A stretch of DNA of 64,000 nucleotides. It comes from an uncultured Bacteroidales bacterium (lineage in GTDB: Bacteria; Bacteroidota; Bacteroidia; Bacteroidales; F082). A model generated the notes under the pieces. It ran no database searches. It saw only the letters and a program-made list of their open reading frames with translations, and had not been told where the DNA came from. Shown here piece by piece: positions 27,116-36,023 of this stretch; positions within the stretch are counted from its first letter, which is position 1; the number at the start of each line of letters is the position of its first letter. The stretch is from assembly GCA_947303395.1 (NCBI GenBank), contig CAMYYD010000005.1, positions 1-64,000 on the forward strand. The letters are read 5' to 3'. Position numbers and translations under genes: made by a program.

Positions 27116-27991
27116 TCATTTTACTTCAAAAGAAATATAATCCTCAGGGTTAAGGGCTCTTCCTTTATACCAAAGCTCGAAATGCAGATGCGGTCCAGTA
27201 GAGATACTTCCGCTGCCACCGATAACAGCGATTGCGTCGCCAGCTTTCACCATATCGCCTTCGTGACGAAGAATCGAAGCGTTATGTTTATAAACAGATA
27301 TAAAATTCTTATTATGTTGAATACCAATAGTATATCCGCCATCAGCGCTCCAGTCGGAGAAGAAAACCGTACCGTCGGCCACGGCTTTTATAACGGCATC
27401 GGTGTTAGAGACCACATCGACACCAAAATGATTGTTATTACCATTGAAATGATTTGTCACCAACCCGTTGACAGGCACAAAAAAGGTAGGCAAATTATTA
27501 TTGTCGTTTGAGTTGATAAACGGCGAACCGAAAAGATTATATTGCGTCTCAGCCTCAAACTGGACTCTGAAAAGGCTGTCGTTGTCTGACTTTAACTTAC
27601 TGTTTTTCTTTATGTTAGGCTTATCTACACTAATGTTGGCATTTTCATTTGCGCTCTCATCACTCATATCCTCATCGTAGATTATACGTTTCAGATTCTC
27701 GATATAAATATCTTTTTCACGAAAAGCCTCTTCGAGAGAATCGGCGCGGCGTTCCATGTTATAAACGCGCCTGTCGAGGGTGACATCAGTATATCCCGGG
27801 ATAAACTCGCGCAAGGAAGTGAAAAAAATCAGACACGATGTGCCGGCGATGAGTATCAACGAGTAAATCACCACCAATGTAGTGAATTTCATCTTACTCA
27901 TGTTAAAGCCGCCTTTTTCCTCATACGTGTCGGGGTGTATGATAACGACTTTGAACTTGCTTTTGAAATTATTGAACCAGTTGTTTTTCAT
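27116..27991 (-). CDS. M23 family metallopeptidase (LytM domain)
   Basis: 291 residues. One membrane helix (about 32-52) and a coiled-coil segment precede a C-terminal LytM domain with the zinc ligands in HFGVDVV and the HxH motif in GPHLHFELW. Such proteins cleave peptidoglycan crosslinks or act as activators at division. Topology suggests an inner-membrane anchor with a periplasmic catalytic domain. It is 11 bases downstream of the acyltransferase. Confidence 0.92.
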   Translation of the reverse strand: MKNNWFNNFKSKFKVVIIHPDTYEEKGGFNMSKMKFTTLVVIYSLILIAGTSCLIFFTSLREFIPGYTDVTLDRRVYNMERRADSLEEAFREKDIYIENLKRIIYDEDMSDESANENANISVDKPNIKKNSKLKSDNDSLFRVQFEAETQYNLFGSPFINSNDNNNLPTFFVPVNGLVTNHFNGNNNHFGVDVVSNTDAVIKAVADGTVFFSDWSADGGYTIGIQHNKNFISVYKHNASILRHEGDMVKAGDAIAVIGGSGSISTGPHLHFELWYKGRALNPEDYISFEVK

Positions 27992-28002
27992 TTTTCAAAA
28001 CA

Positions 28003-28557
28003 TCATTCCAAATTGAACTTTCCAGGAGTTTTTCCTTGCATTCCGCGATAAAAATCCTCAATCATCGGCCAATCCTTATCGAAATCGCCTGATGGAACCA
28101 ACACTGGACCATAGCCGCAACGTTTGGTTTTGAAGTCGATAAACCCAAGAACCACAGGCACTTGCGCCAGTTCGGCGATATAATAAAAACCACGCTTCCA
28201 TTTCTCGACGCGTTTGCGTGTGCCTTCAGGAGTGATAACGATGTTGAGGTCGTCATATTGCCTGAAAACCGCGGCTGTTTTCACCACCATATTGTTGCCT
28301 TTGCTTCTGTCGACTGGTATTCCGCCGATTTTTTTCAGCAGCCAGCCCAGTCCGGGTTTGAAAAACTCTTTTTTAATGAGGAATTTCACCTCACGCTCTT
28401 CCAACCAAAAGAAGCAGCGACCAATGATAAAATCTTCGATACAAGTGTGCGGTGCTTCGATGACGACACATTTCCTGATGCCTTCCGGGAAATGTCCCAC
28501 AAGGGTAAAACCTCTCATTTTGAGGTAGTTACGACCGAACCATTTTTTAAAACTCAT
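28003..28557 (-). CDS. Short 1-acylglycerol-3-phosphate acyltransferase-like protein
   Basis: 184 residues, shorter than classical PlsC. The H-x4-D catalytic motif is HTCIED. The glycerol-phosphate motif GIPVDR and TPEGTR (motif III) follow. No long membrane helix is apparent. Probably acylates a lipid precursor on the cytoplasmic face. The start overlaps the dnaX stop by four bases, so translation is coupled. Confidence 0.86.
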   Translation of the reverse strand: MSFKKWFGRNYLKMRGFTLVGHFPEGIRKCVVIEAPHTCIEDFIIGRCFFWLEEREVKFLIKKEFFKPGLGWLLKKIGGIPVDRSKGNNMVVKTAAVFRQYDDLNIVITPEGTRKRVEKWKRGFYYIAELAQVPVVLGFIDFKTKRCGYGPVLVPSGDFDKDWPMIEDFYRGMQGKTPGKFNLE

Positions 28558-30230
28558 ATGTCAATATTAAGGCCGAGGCCATTTTTTAAAGTCACAACAT
28601 TAGGATTGATTTCCGCCATTTTCTCGAATCGGCTGCGGTCGGTGTATGCAATGTCGTCTTTCGGTTTTTCCACAACATGATGCATGAGTTTGAACTGGTT
28701 GTTGTTCAACTCCTTCGAGAGATGGTCGCGAAGCTTACCCATGTTATTTATATCGTTGACAACCAATATGTTATCAATATCGTAATGAATCTCGTTGTTC
28801 TCTTTCAGCGTAGGTTGATATTTCCCGATGCCGGCCACGAAATTCGGCGAAATGTTTTTGTTCGTCTCAACGAATCTCGTCCACGCCCCGACCAGCATCT
28901 CCTGGGTAAAAGGGTTGTTTTTCACCTCGAGAGGTTTCTCTTCCTCTTTCTTCGGCTCGCTGTCCAAAATAGAAATCGTTCCTGTGCGACGCGCGCGCTG
29001 AACCGGTTGAGGCTGCGGTTTAGGGACAACACATGTGTTGTCCGTACGGGACGCAACAGGTTGCGTTGCAGGTTGTGGTTGTATTGGTTGTTGTATTGGA
29101 CGACCCGTTGGGGCAACGCATGCGTTGTCCGTTTGAATAGGACGCGTCGGAACCATTTTTAACAATGCGATTTCCAAATGCAATCTCTTGTTGTTGGCGC
29201 TGCGGAAATTGATGTCGCATTCGTTGGCGACATCAAGGGATTTCAGCAGAAATTCCGTGCTGCAGCGTTCGGCTTGTTTGGCATAGCGTGCCTTCAGCTG
29301 GTTGCTGACCTCCATCAGATCGATTACACGCTGGTCCTTGCCAAGAAGCAGGTTGCGCAGGTGGCTTGCCATGCCTTGGATGAAGTTTTGTGGGTCGAAA
29401 CCTTTGTTAATCACTTCATTAAGCAACAGAAGGACTGAATTTATATCGTTGGCGAGGATGTTCTCGACCATGCCGAAATAATACTCATAATCGAGGACGT
29501 TGAGGTTGGCTATTACATCTTTATAGGTGATGTTGTTACCAGAGAAACTCACCATCTGGTCGAAAATCGAGAGCGCGTCACGCAGTGCGCCGTCGGCTTT
29601 CTGTGCTATAATGTTGAGCGCCTCTTCCTCGGCGTTGACACCTTCTTTTTCGGCTATTTTTTGCAGATGTTTTGTTATATCCTCTACCGTAATGCGTTTA
29701 AAATCAAATATTTGGCATCTTGAGAGGATGGTCGGCAAAATCTTATGTTTCTCGGTTGTGGCGAGGATGAATTTTGCATACGCCGGCGGCTCTTCGAGGG
29801 TCTTCAAAAACGCGTTGAACGCCGCGCCCGACAGCATGTGAACCTCGTCGATGATATACACCTTGTACTTTCCGATTTGCGGCGGTATGCGCACCTGATC
29901 GATGAGGGCGCGGATGTCATCAACACCACTGTTTGACGCCGCATCAAGCTCAAAGATGTTGAACGACGCGTTATTGTTGAAACTCACGCATGACTCACAT
30001 TCGTTGCATGCCTCCATATCCGCTGTCGGATTCAGACAGTTGATGGTCTTCGCCATGATACGGGCGCATGTCGTCTTGCCCACGCCACGCGGTCCGCAGA
30101 ACAGAAACGCCTGCGCCAAAGTGTTGTTGCGGATGGCGTTCTGCAAGGTAGAGGTGATGGCATGCTGACCCACGACGCTCTCAAAGGTCGACGGGCGGTA
30201 TTTTCGTGCCGATACTATAAAATTTTCCAT
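28554..30230 (-). CDS. dnaX: DNA polymerase III gamma/tau subunit
   Basis: 558 residues. Clamp-loader ATPase with Walker A GPRGVGKT, zinc-binding cysteines (CLNPTADMEACNECESC), DEVH Walker B and the sensor SRCQIF. Domain III follows, then a Pro/Gln-rich linker and a short C-terminal domain. The linker carries two repeat-derived stretches, DNACVAP (about 367-374) and DNTCVVP (about 396-402), each encoded by a palindromic repeat. The protein is otherwise normal in order and length for Bacteroidetes DnaX. Confidence 0.94.
   Translation of the reverse strand: MENFIVSARKYRPSTFESVVGQHAITSTLQNAIRNNTLAQAFLFCGPRGVGKTTCARIMAKTINCLNPTADMEACNECESCVSFNNNASFNIFELDAASNSGVDDIRALIDQVRIPPQIGKYKVYIIDEVHMLSGAAFNAFLKTLEEPPAYAKFILATTEKHKILPTILSRCQIFDFKRITVEDITKHLQKIAEKEGVNAEEEALNIIAQKADGALRDALSIFDQMVSFSGNNITYKDVIANLNVLDYEYYFGMVENILANDINSVLLLLNEVINKGFDPQNFIQGMASHLRNLLLGKDQRVIDLMEVSNQLKARYAKQAERCSTEFLLKSLDVANECDINFRSANNKRLHLEIALLKMVPTRPIQTDNACVAPTGRPIQQPIQPQPATQPVASRTDNTCVVPKPQPQPVQRARRTGTISILDSEPKKEEEKPLEVKNNPFTQEMLVGAWTRFVETNKNISPNFVAGIGKYQPTLKENNEIHYDIDNILVVNDINNMGKLRDHLSKELNNNQFKLMHHVVEKPKDDIAYTDRSRFEKMAEINPNVVTLKNGLGLNIDI
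29024..29043. repeat. Palindromic repeat inside dnaX (copy 1)
   Basis: A perfect 20-base palindrome with arms GGACAACACA, lying in frame in the linker region of dnaX. It belongs to the GGACAA-type repeat family also seen at 29111, 42781 and 42857. Confidence 0.8.
29111..29130. repeat. Palindromic repeat inside dnaX (copy 2)
   Basis: A 20-base hairpin (left arm GGGCAACGCA, one G-U pair) in frame within the dnaX linker, 87 bases from copy 1. It encodes the DNACVAP stretch on the minus strand. Confidence 0.78.
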
Positions 30231-30336
30231 TAAAAAACAGCCTTTTATTCAGCTTGTAAAATTACAAAGATTTTCTCAAATCGGCGTATTTATTTATATT
30301 TTTTTAAAAAAAAGGCAAATGAACACACGAATTTAT

Positions 30337-30344
30337 TATTTTTG
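30337..30344 (+). promoter_or_regulatory. Promoter -7 box of porW/sprE
   Basis: TATTTTTG matches TAnnTTTG and lies 29 bases before the porW ATG, in the intergenic region shared with the divergent dnaX. Confidence 0.55.
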
Positions 30345-30372
30345 CAGTTTTGGATAATAGGATTTTTATCAA

Positions 30373-33048
30373 ATGAAGATTAAGACATATAAAATCTTTG
30401 GATTAGCAGCTATATTATTGGCAATCACAATGTTAGCTTCATGTTCCACGAAAAAGAACAAATGGAACAGACGCGTGTGGCATAACATGACGAGCCATTA
30501 TAACGTGTGGTGGAACGGCAACGAAAGCGTCAAAGAAGGCGAAAAAACATTGCGTGAGAATGTAAAAGACGACTATACAAAGACGTTGCCGGTGTTTAAT
30601 TACGGCACAAAAGAAGACGCTCTCGCACTGTACCAGAGCATGGACCGCACCATCGAGAAAGACGCTGTTTGCATACAGAAACATTCGATGCGTTTCAACA
30701 ACAAAGAGTATGTGAGATGGATCGACGACGCTTTTATCGACATGGGAAAGAGCCATTTCTACAAGCAAGATTATGTCCCTGCACGACGCACATTTGAATA
30801 TGCCGCCACACAATATCGCAACAGTCCTGACAGATTCACTGCAACACTTTGGTTGGCAAAGACTTATATCGCAACTAAACAGTTTGAAAAAGCTGAGGCG
30901 ATGCTTCAGTCGATACTCGTGGCAAGCGACAAGGGTGAAAAAATCCCGAAATACGTCCGCACCAACATCGACTTGGTTTATGCCGACTATTACATCGCGA
31001 TGGACAAAGAAAACGATGCCGTGAAGTACCTGCGAAGCTCACTTCTCACTTCGAAAGGCAAGTACAACAAGACCCGCGCGATGTTCATTCTCGGTCAGAT
31101 TTACAAAAACCAGAACGACAAAACACGAGCTACAGAGCAGTTTAAAAATGTCATAAAGAAACACCCTTCATATGAGATGACTTTCGAGGCGAAGATGAAC
31201 CTCGCAAGATGCTACGACGCCGACACTGCCACCATCATGAAGATGTTGAACAAGATGCTCAAGGACAACAAAAACACCGATTTCAAAGACCGCATCTACT
31301 ATGCCATGGCTGATGTGGCACTGGAAAACAACAACCAGAAAGCAGGTGTAAAATACTTGAGAAAATCGGTGGCGACAAGCACCACGAACAACACGCAGAA
31401 AATCAAGTCGTCGCTCGACGTGGCAAATATACTGTTCGGAAACAGCGATTATGTTTTGAGTCAGGCGTATTTCGACACTGCGGTCATGACGATGGACAGA
31501 AGCTATCCTGATTACGACAGTTTGTTAAACCTCTCTGTCATGCTCACCGACCTCGTTTCGAATCTCACCATTTACCATACACAAGACTCGCTTCTGCGTC
31601 TCGCCGACATGGATTCCGTCAGACGTAACGCTATCATTGACAAGGTGATAGAAGAATATAAGGAAGAGCAGAAACGACTTGAGGAGCAGCGTGAGATTGA
31701 GCGTCAGATTGCCATGAACGGCGGCAACGAGAAACCGGCATCGGCTGTACCTGACGGCAACGAGGGCAACTGGTATTTCTACAACAACGCCACTAAAACC
31801 CGCGGCGCCAACGACTTCAAGACAAAATGGGGCAACCGCATGCTTGAAGACTACTGGTTCATCTCCAACAAACAAAGCTTCGCTCAAGAAGAGGAGCAAA
31901 TGGAGGAACTTTCGGAAGAAGAGCTCGCCAAGATGAGCGCCGAAGAACGCGAAAACTATCTGAAAGGTTTGGAAATCAGCAAGGACACCACACAATACAC
32001 GCCACTTGACCGTGGATATTATCTGAAGCAGATTCCGTTCACGCAGCAGGCAAAAGACCAGGCAAACAAGCAGATTGCCGAGGCGCTCAACAACATAGGA
32101 TTCGTGTATTACAGCGACTTGCAGGACTTCCCGCGTTCCATCGAGGCTTACACCGAGCTCACCGACCGTTATCCTGACAATTCAAACGAGGTCTCGGCAT
32201 GGTATTATCTCTACAAGATGCACAGCAGCCGTAACGAGACCGCCGATGCCGACAAGTACAAGAACCTCGTCCTCACGAAATATCCCGACTCAAATCAGGC
32301 GAAGATCATCCTTGACCCGGATTATTTTGTGAAGGAACATGAAAAAGGCGCTGAGGCTGAGCAACTTTATTCGAAGACTTTCGAAGCCTATCAAAACGGT
32401 CAGTATCAGCGTGTTATGATGAACGTCAAGAAGGCGCGCCAGCAGTTTGCCGACGACACTCTTTACATGCCAAGATTCGAGTTCCTCAACGCAGTTTCAT
32501 TGGGTTATGTTGAGGTCGTGGATTCCATGGCATATTCGCTGTTACGCCTGGTTCAGAAATACCCTGAAAGCAGCATCAAACCATTTGCGCTGGATGTTTT
32601 GCTTAAGGCCAACGACATGTACAACCTCGGTCTTAACATCGAGAGCGCACGTCCGAAAGACGAGAAAGTGGAAGAGAAAGAATCGCCTTACACCTTCCGC
32701 CCGAACGACGAGTATTATGTGCTGGTTATCTGCAACAAGAAAGTGCGTATCAATCCGCTCAAGGTGCGTCTAAGCGACTTCAACAAGAACAATTTCCGAA
32801 TGGAGCAGCTGAAAGTCAAGAATGTGATGCTCAACAAAGAAGACGCGTTGCTCACTATTGAGAAATTCGAAAATGTAAACAAAGCCATTGATTATCAGAC
32901 GGCTATGTTCCTCAACGATTATGTCTTCGGAGGAATCGATAAAGAAAATTATCAAGTAATAATAATATCAGTGTCAAACTATCCGATTTTCTATCAGGAA
33001 AAGAACGTTGAAGAATATCTGGATTTCTGGCATCAATACAACAAATAA
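30373..33048 (+). CDS. porW: Type IX secretion TPR lipoprotein PorW/SprE
   Basis: 891 residues with a lipobox (TMLASC, Cys about 24). A conserved start (KKNKWNRRVWHNMTSHYNVWWNGNESVKEG) precedes many tetratricopeptide-like repeats through about residue 760, interrupted by an acidic Glu-rich segment (about 510-540). Length and N-terminal pattern match PorW/SprE, the outer-membrane lipoprotein that links the T9SS translocon to the core. It lies about 10 kb from the gldKLMN block on the opposite strand. Confidence 0.87.
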   Translation: MKIKTYKIFGLAAILLAITMLASCSTKKNKWNRRVWHNMTSHYNVWWNGNESVKEGEKTLRENVKDDYTKTLPVFNYGTKEDALALYQSMDRTIEKDAVCIQKHSMRFNNKEYVRWIDDAFIDMGKSHFYKQDYVPARRTFEYAATQYRNSPDRFTATLWLAKTYIATKQFEKAEAMLQSILVASDKGEKIPKYVRTNIDLVYADYYIAMDKENDAVKYLRSSLLTSKGKYNKTRAMFILGQIYKNQNDKTRATEQFKNVIKKHPSYEMTFEAKMNLARCYDADTATIMKMLNKMLKDNKNTDFKDRIYYAMADVALENNNQKAGVKYLRKSVATSTTNNTQKIKSSLDVANILFGNSDYVLSQAYFDTAVMTMDRSYPDYDSLLNLSVMLTDLVSNLTIYHTQDSLLRLADMDSVRRNAIIDKVIEEYKEEQKRLEEQREIERQIAMNGGNEKPASAVPDGNEGNWYFYNNATKTRGANDFKTKWGNRMLEDYWFISNKQSFAQEEEQMEELSEEELAKMSAEERENYLKGLEISKDTTQYTPLDRGYYLKQIPFTQQAKDQANKQIAEALNNIGFVYYSDLQDFPRSIEAYTELTDRYPDNSNEVSAWYYLYKMHSSRNETADADKYKNLVLTKYPDSNQAKIILDPDYFVKEHEKGAEAEQLYSKTFEAYQNGQYQRVMMNVKKARQQFADDTLYMPRFEFLNAVSLGYVEVVDSMAYSLLRLVQKYPESSIKPFALDVLLKANDMYNLGLNIESARPKDEKVEEKESPYTFRPNDEYYVLVICNKKVRINPLKVRLSDFNKNNFRMEQLKVKNVMLNKEDALLTIEKFENVNKAIDYQTAMFLNDYVFGGIDKENYQVIIISVSNYPIFYQEKNVEEYLDFWHQYNK

Positions 33049-33052
33049 AACT

Positions 33053-33412
33053 ATGAGTGCAAATCAAGAATCTCCGGTAAGAAACAACCTTATCGGCAAC
33101 GGAACAACCATTAAAGGCGAAATCATTGCAACCGGCGACATCCGCGTTGACGGCACAATTATCGGAACGATGAAATCTACCGGAAAAGTTGTCATCGGGC
33201 AACAAGGTGTGGTGGAAGGCGACATCATCTGCAACAGCGCCGACATCTCAGGAAAGGTGAAGGGAACCATCAGAGTCGACGAGCTCACCTCATTGAAAGC
33301 CACGTCACGCCTCGAAGTCGAGCTTTACACGAAACAGCTGTTCATCGAAGTCGGAGCAATCTTCACAGGCAAATGCGATATGTCGCAGAAGGCTAACGAA
33401 GTAAAAAAATAA
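33053..33412 (+). CDS. Bactofilin (polymer-forming cytoskeletal protein)
   Basis: 119 residues from ATG 33053, four bases after porW. The core (about 14-95) is a right-handed beta-helix of repeating hydrophobic/Gly turns: TTIKGEIIATGDIRVDGTIIGTM, GKVVIGQQGVVEGDI, ADISGKVKGTI. Bactofilins self-assemble without nucleotide and scaffold cell-wall or envelope enzymes. In Bacteroidota the gene is often followed by an AtpI-like gene, as here. Confidence 0.92.
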   Translation: MSANQESPVRNNLIGNGTTIKGEIIATGDIRVDGTIIGTMKSTGKVVIGQQGVVEGDIICNSADISGKVKGTIRVDELTSLKATSRLEVELYTKQLFIEVGAIFTGKCDMSQKANEVKK

Positions 33413-33415
33413 CAA

Positions 33416-33805
33416 ATGGAACAGAACGTAAAAGACAGTAAATTCATAAAACAGCTGTGTTTGCTGACAATCGTGATCATAGCGGTGTCGGCGGCATTGC
33501 GTCATACCTTGACGGTGTGGTGGCCAGCCATAGTCTGTTTCTTTTTCATCATCAGCATTGTGATGTACCTTCTCAGCGAGAGGGCGAAGAGAAAAGACAT
33601 GCGCAAGTTCGCCAATTTCTACATGGGCGCCACGGTGGTCAAGATGATGCTTTATTTGACGATCATCTTTGTCTACATCGTGAATTTCAAGGAAGACGGA
33701 AAACGTTTTGCAATAACTTTTCTCTGTTATTATTTGATTTACAGCATCTTCGAGACATACAAACTTTCAAGAAAAGACAAAAAATCATCTGATGGAAACA
33801 AATAA
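33416..33805 (+). CDS. Small membrane protein, AtpI-like
   Basis: 129 residues with four hydrophobic helices (about 12-27, 33-50, 69-86, 98-115) and a charged C-terminus. Size, topology and position right after a bactofilin gene resemble the AtpI-like protein that usually precedes F0F1 ATPase genes in this phylum. Here folE follows instead, overlapping by 14 bases. I recognise no decisive motif, so the name is tentative. Confidence 0.55.
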   Translation: MEQNVKDSKFIKQLCLLTIVIIAVSAALRHTLTVWWPAIVCFFFIISIVMYLLSERAKRKDMRKFANFYMGATVVKMMLYLTIIFVYIVNFKEDGKRFAITFLCYYLIYSIFETYKLSRKDKKSSDGNK

Positions 33806-34409
33806 CGAAATCATCGGTTACGAGAAAATTGAAAAATACGATCCGGAGCGCACGCAGAAGCTGATGGAGCATTACAGAGCCATCCTGCAGCTTTTGGGCG
33901 AAGACCCTAACCGCGAAGGACTTCTGAAGACCCCGTTCCGTGTGGCGAAGTCGATGCAGTTCCTCACCCAAGGCTACAACATGGATCCGATGGAGATTCT
34001 GCTCTCCGCAAGATTCAAGGAAGACTACCGTCAGATGGTGATAGTCAAGGACATAGAGCTGTTTTCGATGTGCGAGCACCACATGATTCCGTTCATCGGA
34101 AAGGCGCACGTGGCATATATTCCTAACGGTTATATCACAGGATTGAGCAAGATTGCGAGAGTTGTAGAAGTTTACGCCCGCCGTCTGCAAGTGCAGGAAC
34201 GCCTGACCACACAGATTAAGGAAGCCATCAACGAGGCGCTGCATCCGCTGGGAGTCGCTGTCGTCATCGAGGCACGTCACCTCTGCATGTGCATGAGAGG
34301 CGTGCAGAAGCTCAACTCAGTGACAACAACATCTGATTTTGTTGGCGCTTTCGAAAGAGGCGAAACAAGAGCGGAGTTTTTGAATTTAATAGGAACAAAC
34401 TTACATTAA
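33792..34409 (+). CDS. folE: GTP cyclohydrolase I
   Basis: 205 residues. It converts GTP to 7,8-dihydroneopterin triphosphate, the first step of folate or tetrahydrobiopterin synthesis. Zinc ligands lie in [21 protein letters not shown] and CMCMRGVQK. Other conserved parts are [39 protein letters not shown] and [10 protein letters not shown]. The start overlaps the upstream gene, suggesting coupling. Confidence 0.96.
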   Translation: METNNEIIGYEKIEKYDPERTQKLMEHYRAILQLLGEDPNREGLLKTPFRVAKSMQFLTQGYNMDPMEILLSARFKEDYRQMVIVKDIELFSMCEHHMIPFIGKAHVAYIPNGYITGLSKIARVVEVYARRLQVQERLTTQIKEAINEALHPLGVAVVIEARHLCMCMRGVQKLNSVTTTSDFVGAFERGETRAEFLNLIGTNLH

Positions 34410-34410
34410 T

Positions 34411-35130
34411 ATGGAAAACAATTTTGAATATCAAGGTTCGACAAAAGAATTGTCGAATTCGTTTGTGGCAAACGTCTTCATGTGGATGTTTGGCGCACTC
34501 GGAATAACCGCTTTGACAGCATATCTCTTCGGTACCGACATCAGTCTCATCTCGATGATGTTCTCAGAAAAAGCTGACGGCTCGGTTTCGATGAACATTC
34601 TCGGTTGGATTGTGATGCTGGCACCATTGGCAATAGTGCTGGTGATGTCGTTCGGCATGGAAAAGATGAAAGCCTCAACGATGGTGCTTCTCTTCGTCGT
34701 TTATTCCGTTTTGATGGGTATGAGCTTGAGTTTCATATTCTTAGCTTACACCTCTGCATCAATTTTCAAGACGTTTATCATCACGGCTGGAATGTTCGGA
34801 ATCATGGCTGTTGTTGGTTATACCACCAATACCGACCTCACCAAGCTCGGTTCGATATTGTTAATGGCATTGATTGGCGTTATCATCGCCTCGTTGGTCA
34901 ATATGTTCATGGGCAGCGAGAGTCTTGACTACATCATCAGCATTGCTGGAGTCGTAATCTTCACAGGATTAACAGCTTACGACGTTCAGAAAATCAAGCA
35001 AATCGGGATGACAGGCGTTGAGCACAACGACACTATGGCAAAGATTTCGGTTTTTGCGGCACTTAACCTTTATCTCGATTTTATCAATTTATTCCTTTAT
35101 TTATTAAGATTTTTTGGTAAACAAAAATAA
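34411..35130 (+). CDS. Bax inhibitor-1 / YccA-family membrane protein
   Basis: 239 residues with seven hydrophobic helices. The final helix region AALNLYLDFINLFLYLLRFFG is characteristic of bacterial BI-1/YbhL/YccA proteins. An Asp pair in TAYDVQKIK fits the pH-sensing diaspartyl site described in BsYetJ. A role in calcium or proton leak is established for homologues only. It begins one base after folE ends. Confidence 0.88.
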   Translation: MENNFEYQGSTKELSNSFVANVFMWMFGALGITALTAYLFGTDISLISMMFSEKADGSVSMNILGWIVMLAPLAIVLVMSFGMEKMKASTMVLLFVVYSVLMGMSLSFIFLAYTSASIFKTFIITAGMFGIMAVVGYTTNTDLTKLGSILLMALIGVIIASLVNMFMGSESLDYIISIAGVVIFTGLTAYDVQKIKQIGMTGVEHNDTMAKISVFAALNLYLDFINLFLYLLRFFGKQK

Positions 35131-35141
35131 TATTTAACTAT

Positions 35142-36023
35142 ATGAAAGCATATGTATTTCCTGGACAGGGAGCACAATTTGTAGGAATGGGAAAAGATCT
35201 GTACGACAGATTCCCAAAGGCAAAGGAAATGTTTAACAAGGCAAACGACATCCTGAAGTTCAACATCACAGATATAATGTTTGAAGGCACCGACGAGGAT
35301 TTGCGCCAGACTAAGGTCACGCAGCCGTCGATTTTCCTGCATTCAGTGATTTTGGCTACGATGTTGGGTGAAGATTTCAAGCCTGACATGGTGGCTGGAC
35401 ACTCATTGGGAGAGTTTTCGGCATTGGTTGCCAACCAGACTTTGACATTTGAAGACGGTTTGAAACTCGTGTCGCAGCGTGCCATGGCGATGCAGAAAGC
35501 ATGCGACGCCAACCCAGGCACAATGGCTGCCATCATCAACCTCGACGACGAGAAGATCAGAGAAATCTGCAACTCCATCGATGATGTGGTAGTTCCAGCA
35601 AACTTCAACAGTCCTGGTCAGGTGGTTATCTCGGGTAGTGTGAAAGGTATCGAGATTGCTTGCGAGAAGATGAAAGAAGCTGGTGCAAAACGCGCATTGC
35701 CATTGAAAGTTGGTGGTGCATTCCACAGCCCATTGATGGAGCCGGCGCGCGAAGAACTTGCAGAAGCTATCCAGAAGACCAAGTTCGTGAAAGGCATCTG
35801 CCCTGTGTATCAGAATGTTACAGGTCAGGCAGTGAACGACCCTGAGATCATCAAGGCTAACCTCATCAAGCAGTTGACAGCACCTGTTTGCTGGACACAG
35901 ACCATGGAAAATATGATTGCAGCAGGCGTCAACCAGGTGATTGAAGTCGGTCCAGGCACAGTGCTTCAGGGATTGTTTAGAAGACTCAACGGAACCATCG
36001 AGTTGTCAAGCGCAGCAATATAA
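35142..36023 (+). CDS. fabD: Malonyl-CoA:ACP transacylase
   Basis: 293 residues. Loads malonate onto acyl carrier protein for fatty-acid synthesis. Family landmarks: FPGQGAQFVGMG near the start, nucleophile Ser in AGHSLGEFSAL, VVISG, catalytic His in GGAFHSPLM and the C-terminal VIEVGPGTVLQGL. Its stop codon shares one base with the start of the S41 protease gene. Confidence 0.96.
   Translation: MKAYVFPGQGAQFVGMGKDLYDRFPKAKEMFNKANDILKFNITDIMFEGTDEDLRQTKVTQPSIFLHSVILATMLGEDFKPDMVAGHSLGEFSALVANQTLTFEDGLKLVSQRAMAMQKACDANPGTMAAIINLDDEKIREICNSIDDVVVPANFNSPGQVVISGSVKGIEIACEKMKEAGAKRALPLKVGGAFHSPLMEPAREELAEAIQKTKFVKGICPVYQNVTGQAVNDPEIIKANLIKQLTAPVCWTQTMENMIAAGVNQVIEVGPGTVLQGLFRRLNGTIELSSAAI

Noticed and set aside
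33008-33052. An earlier in-frame ATG for the bactofilin
   Set aside because: It lies inside the porW coding region and would add 15 residues unlike any bactofilin N-terminus. ATG 33053 follows the porW stop by four bases.
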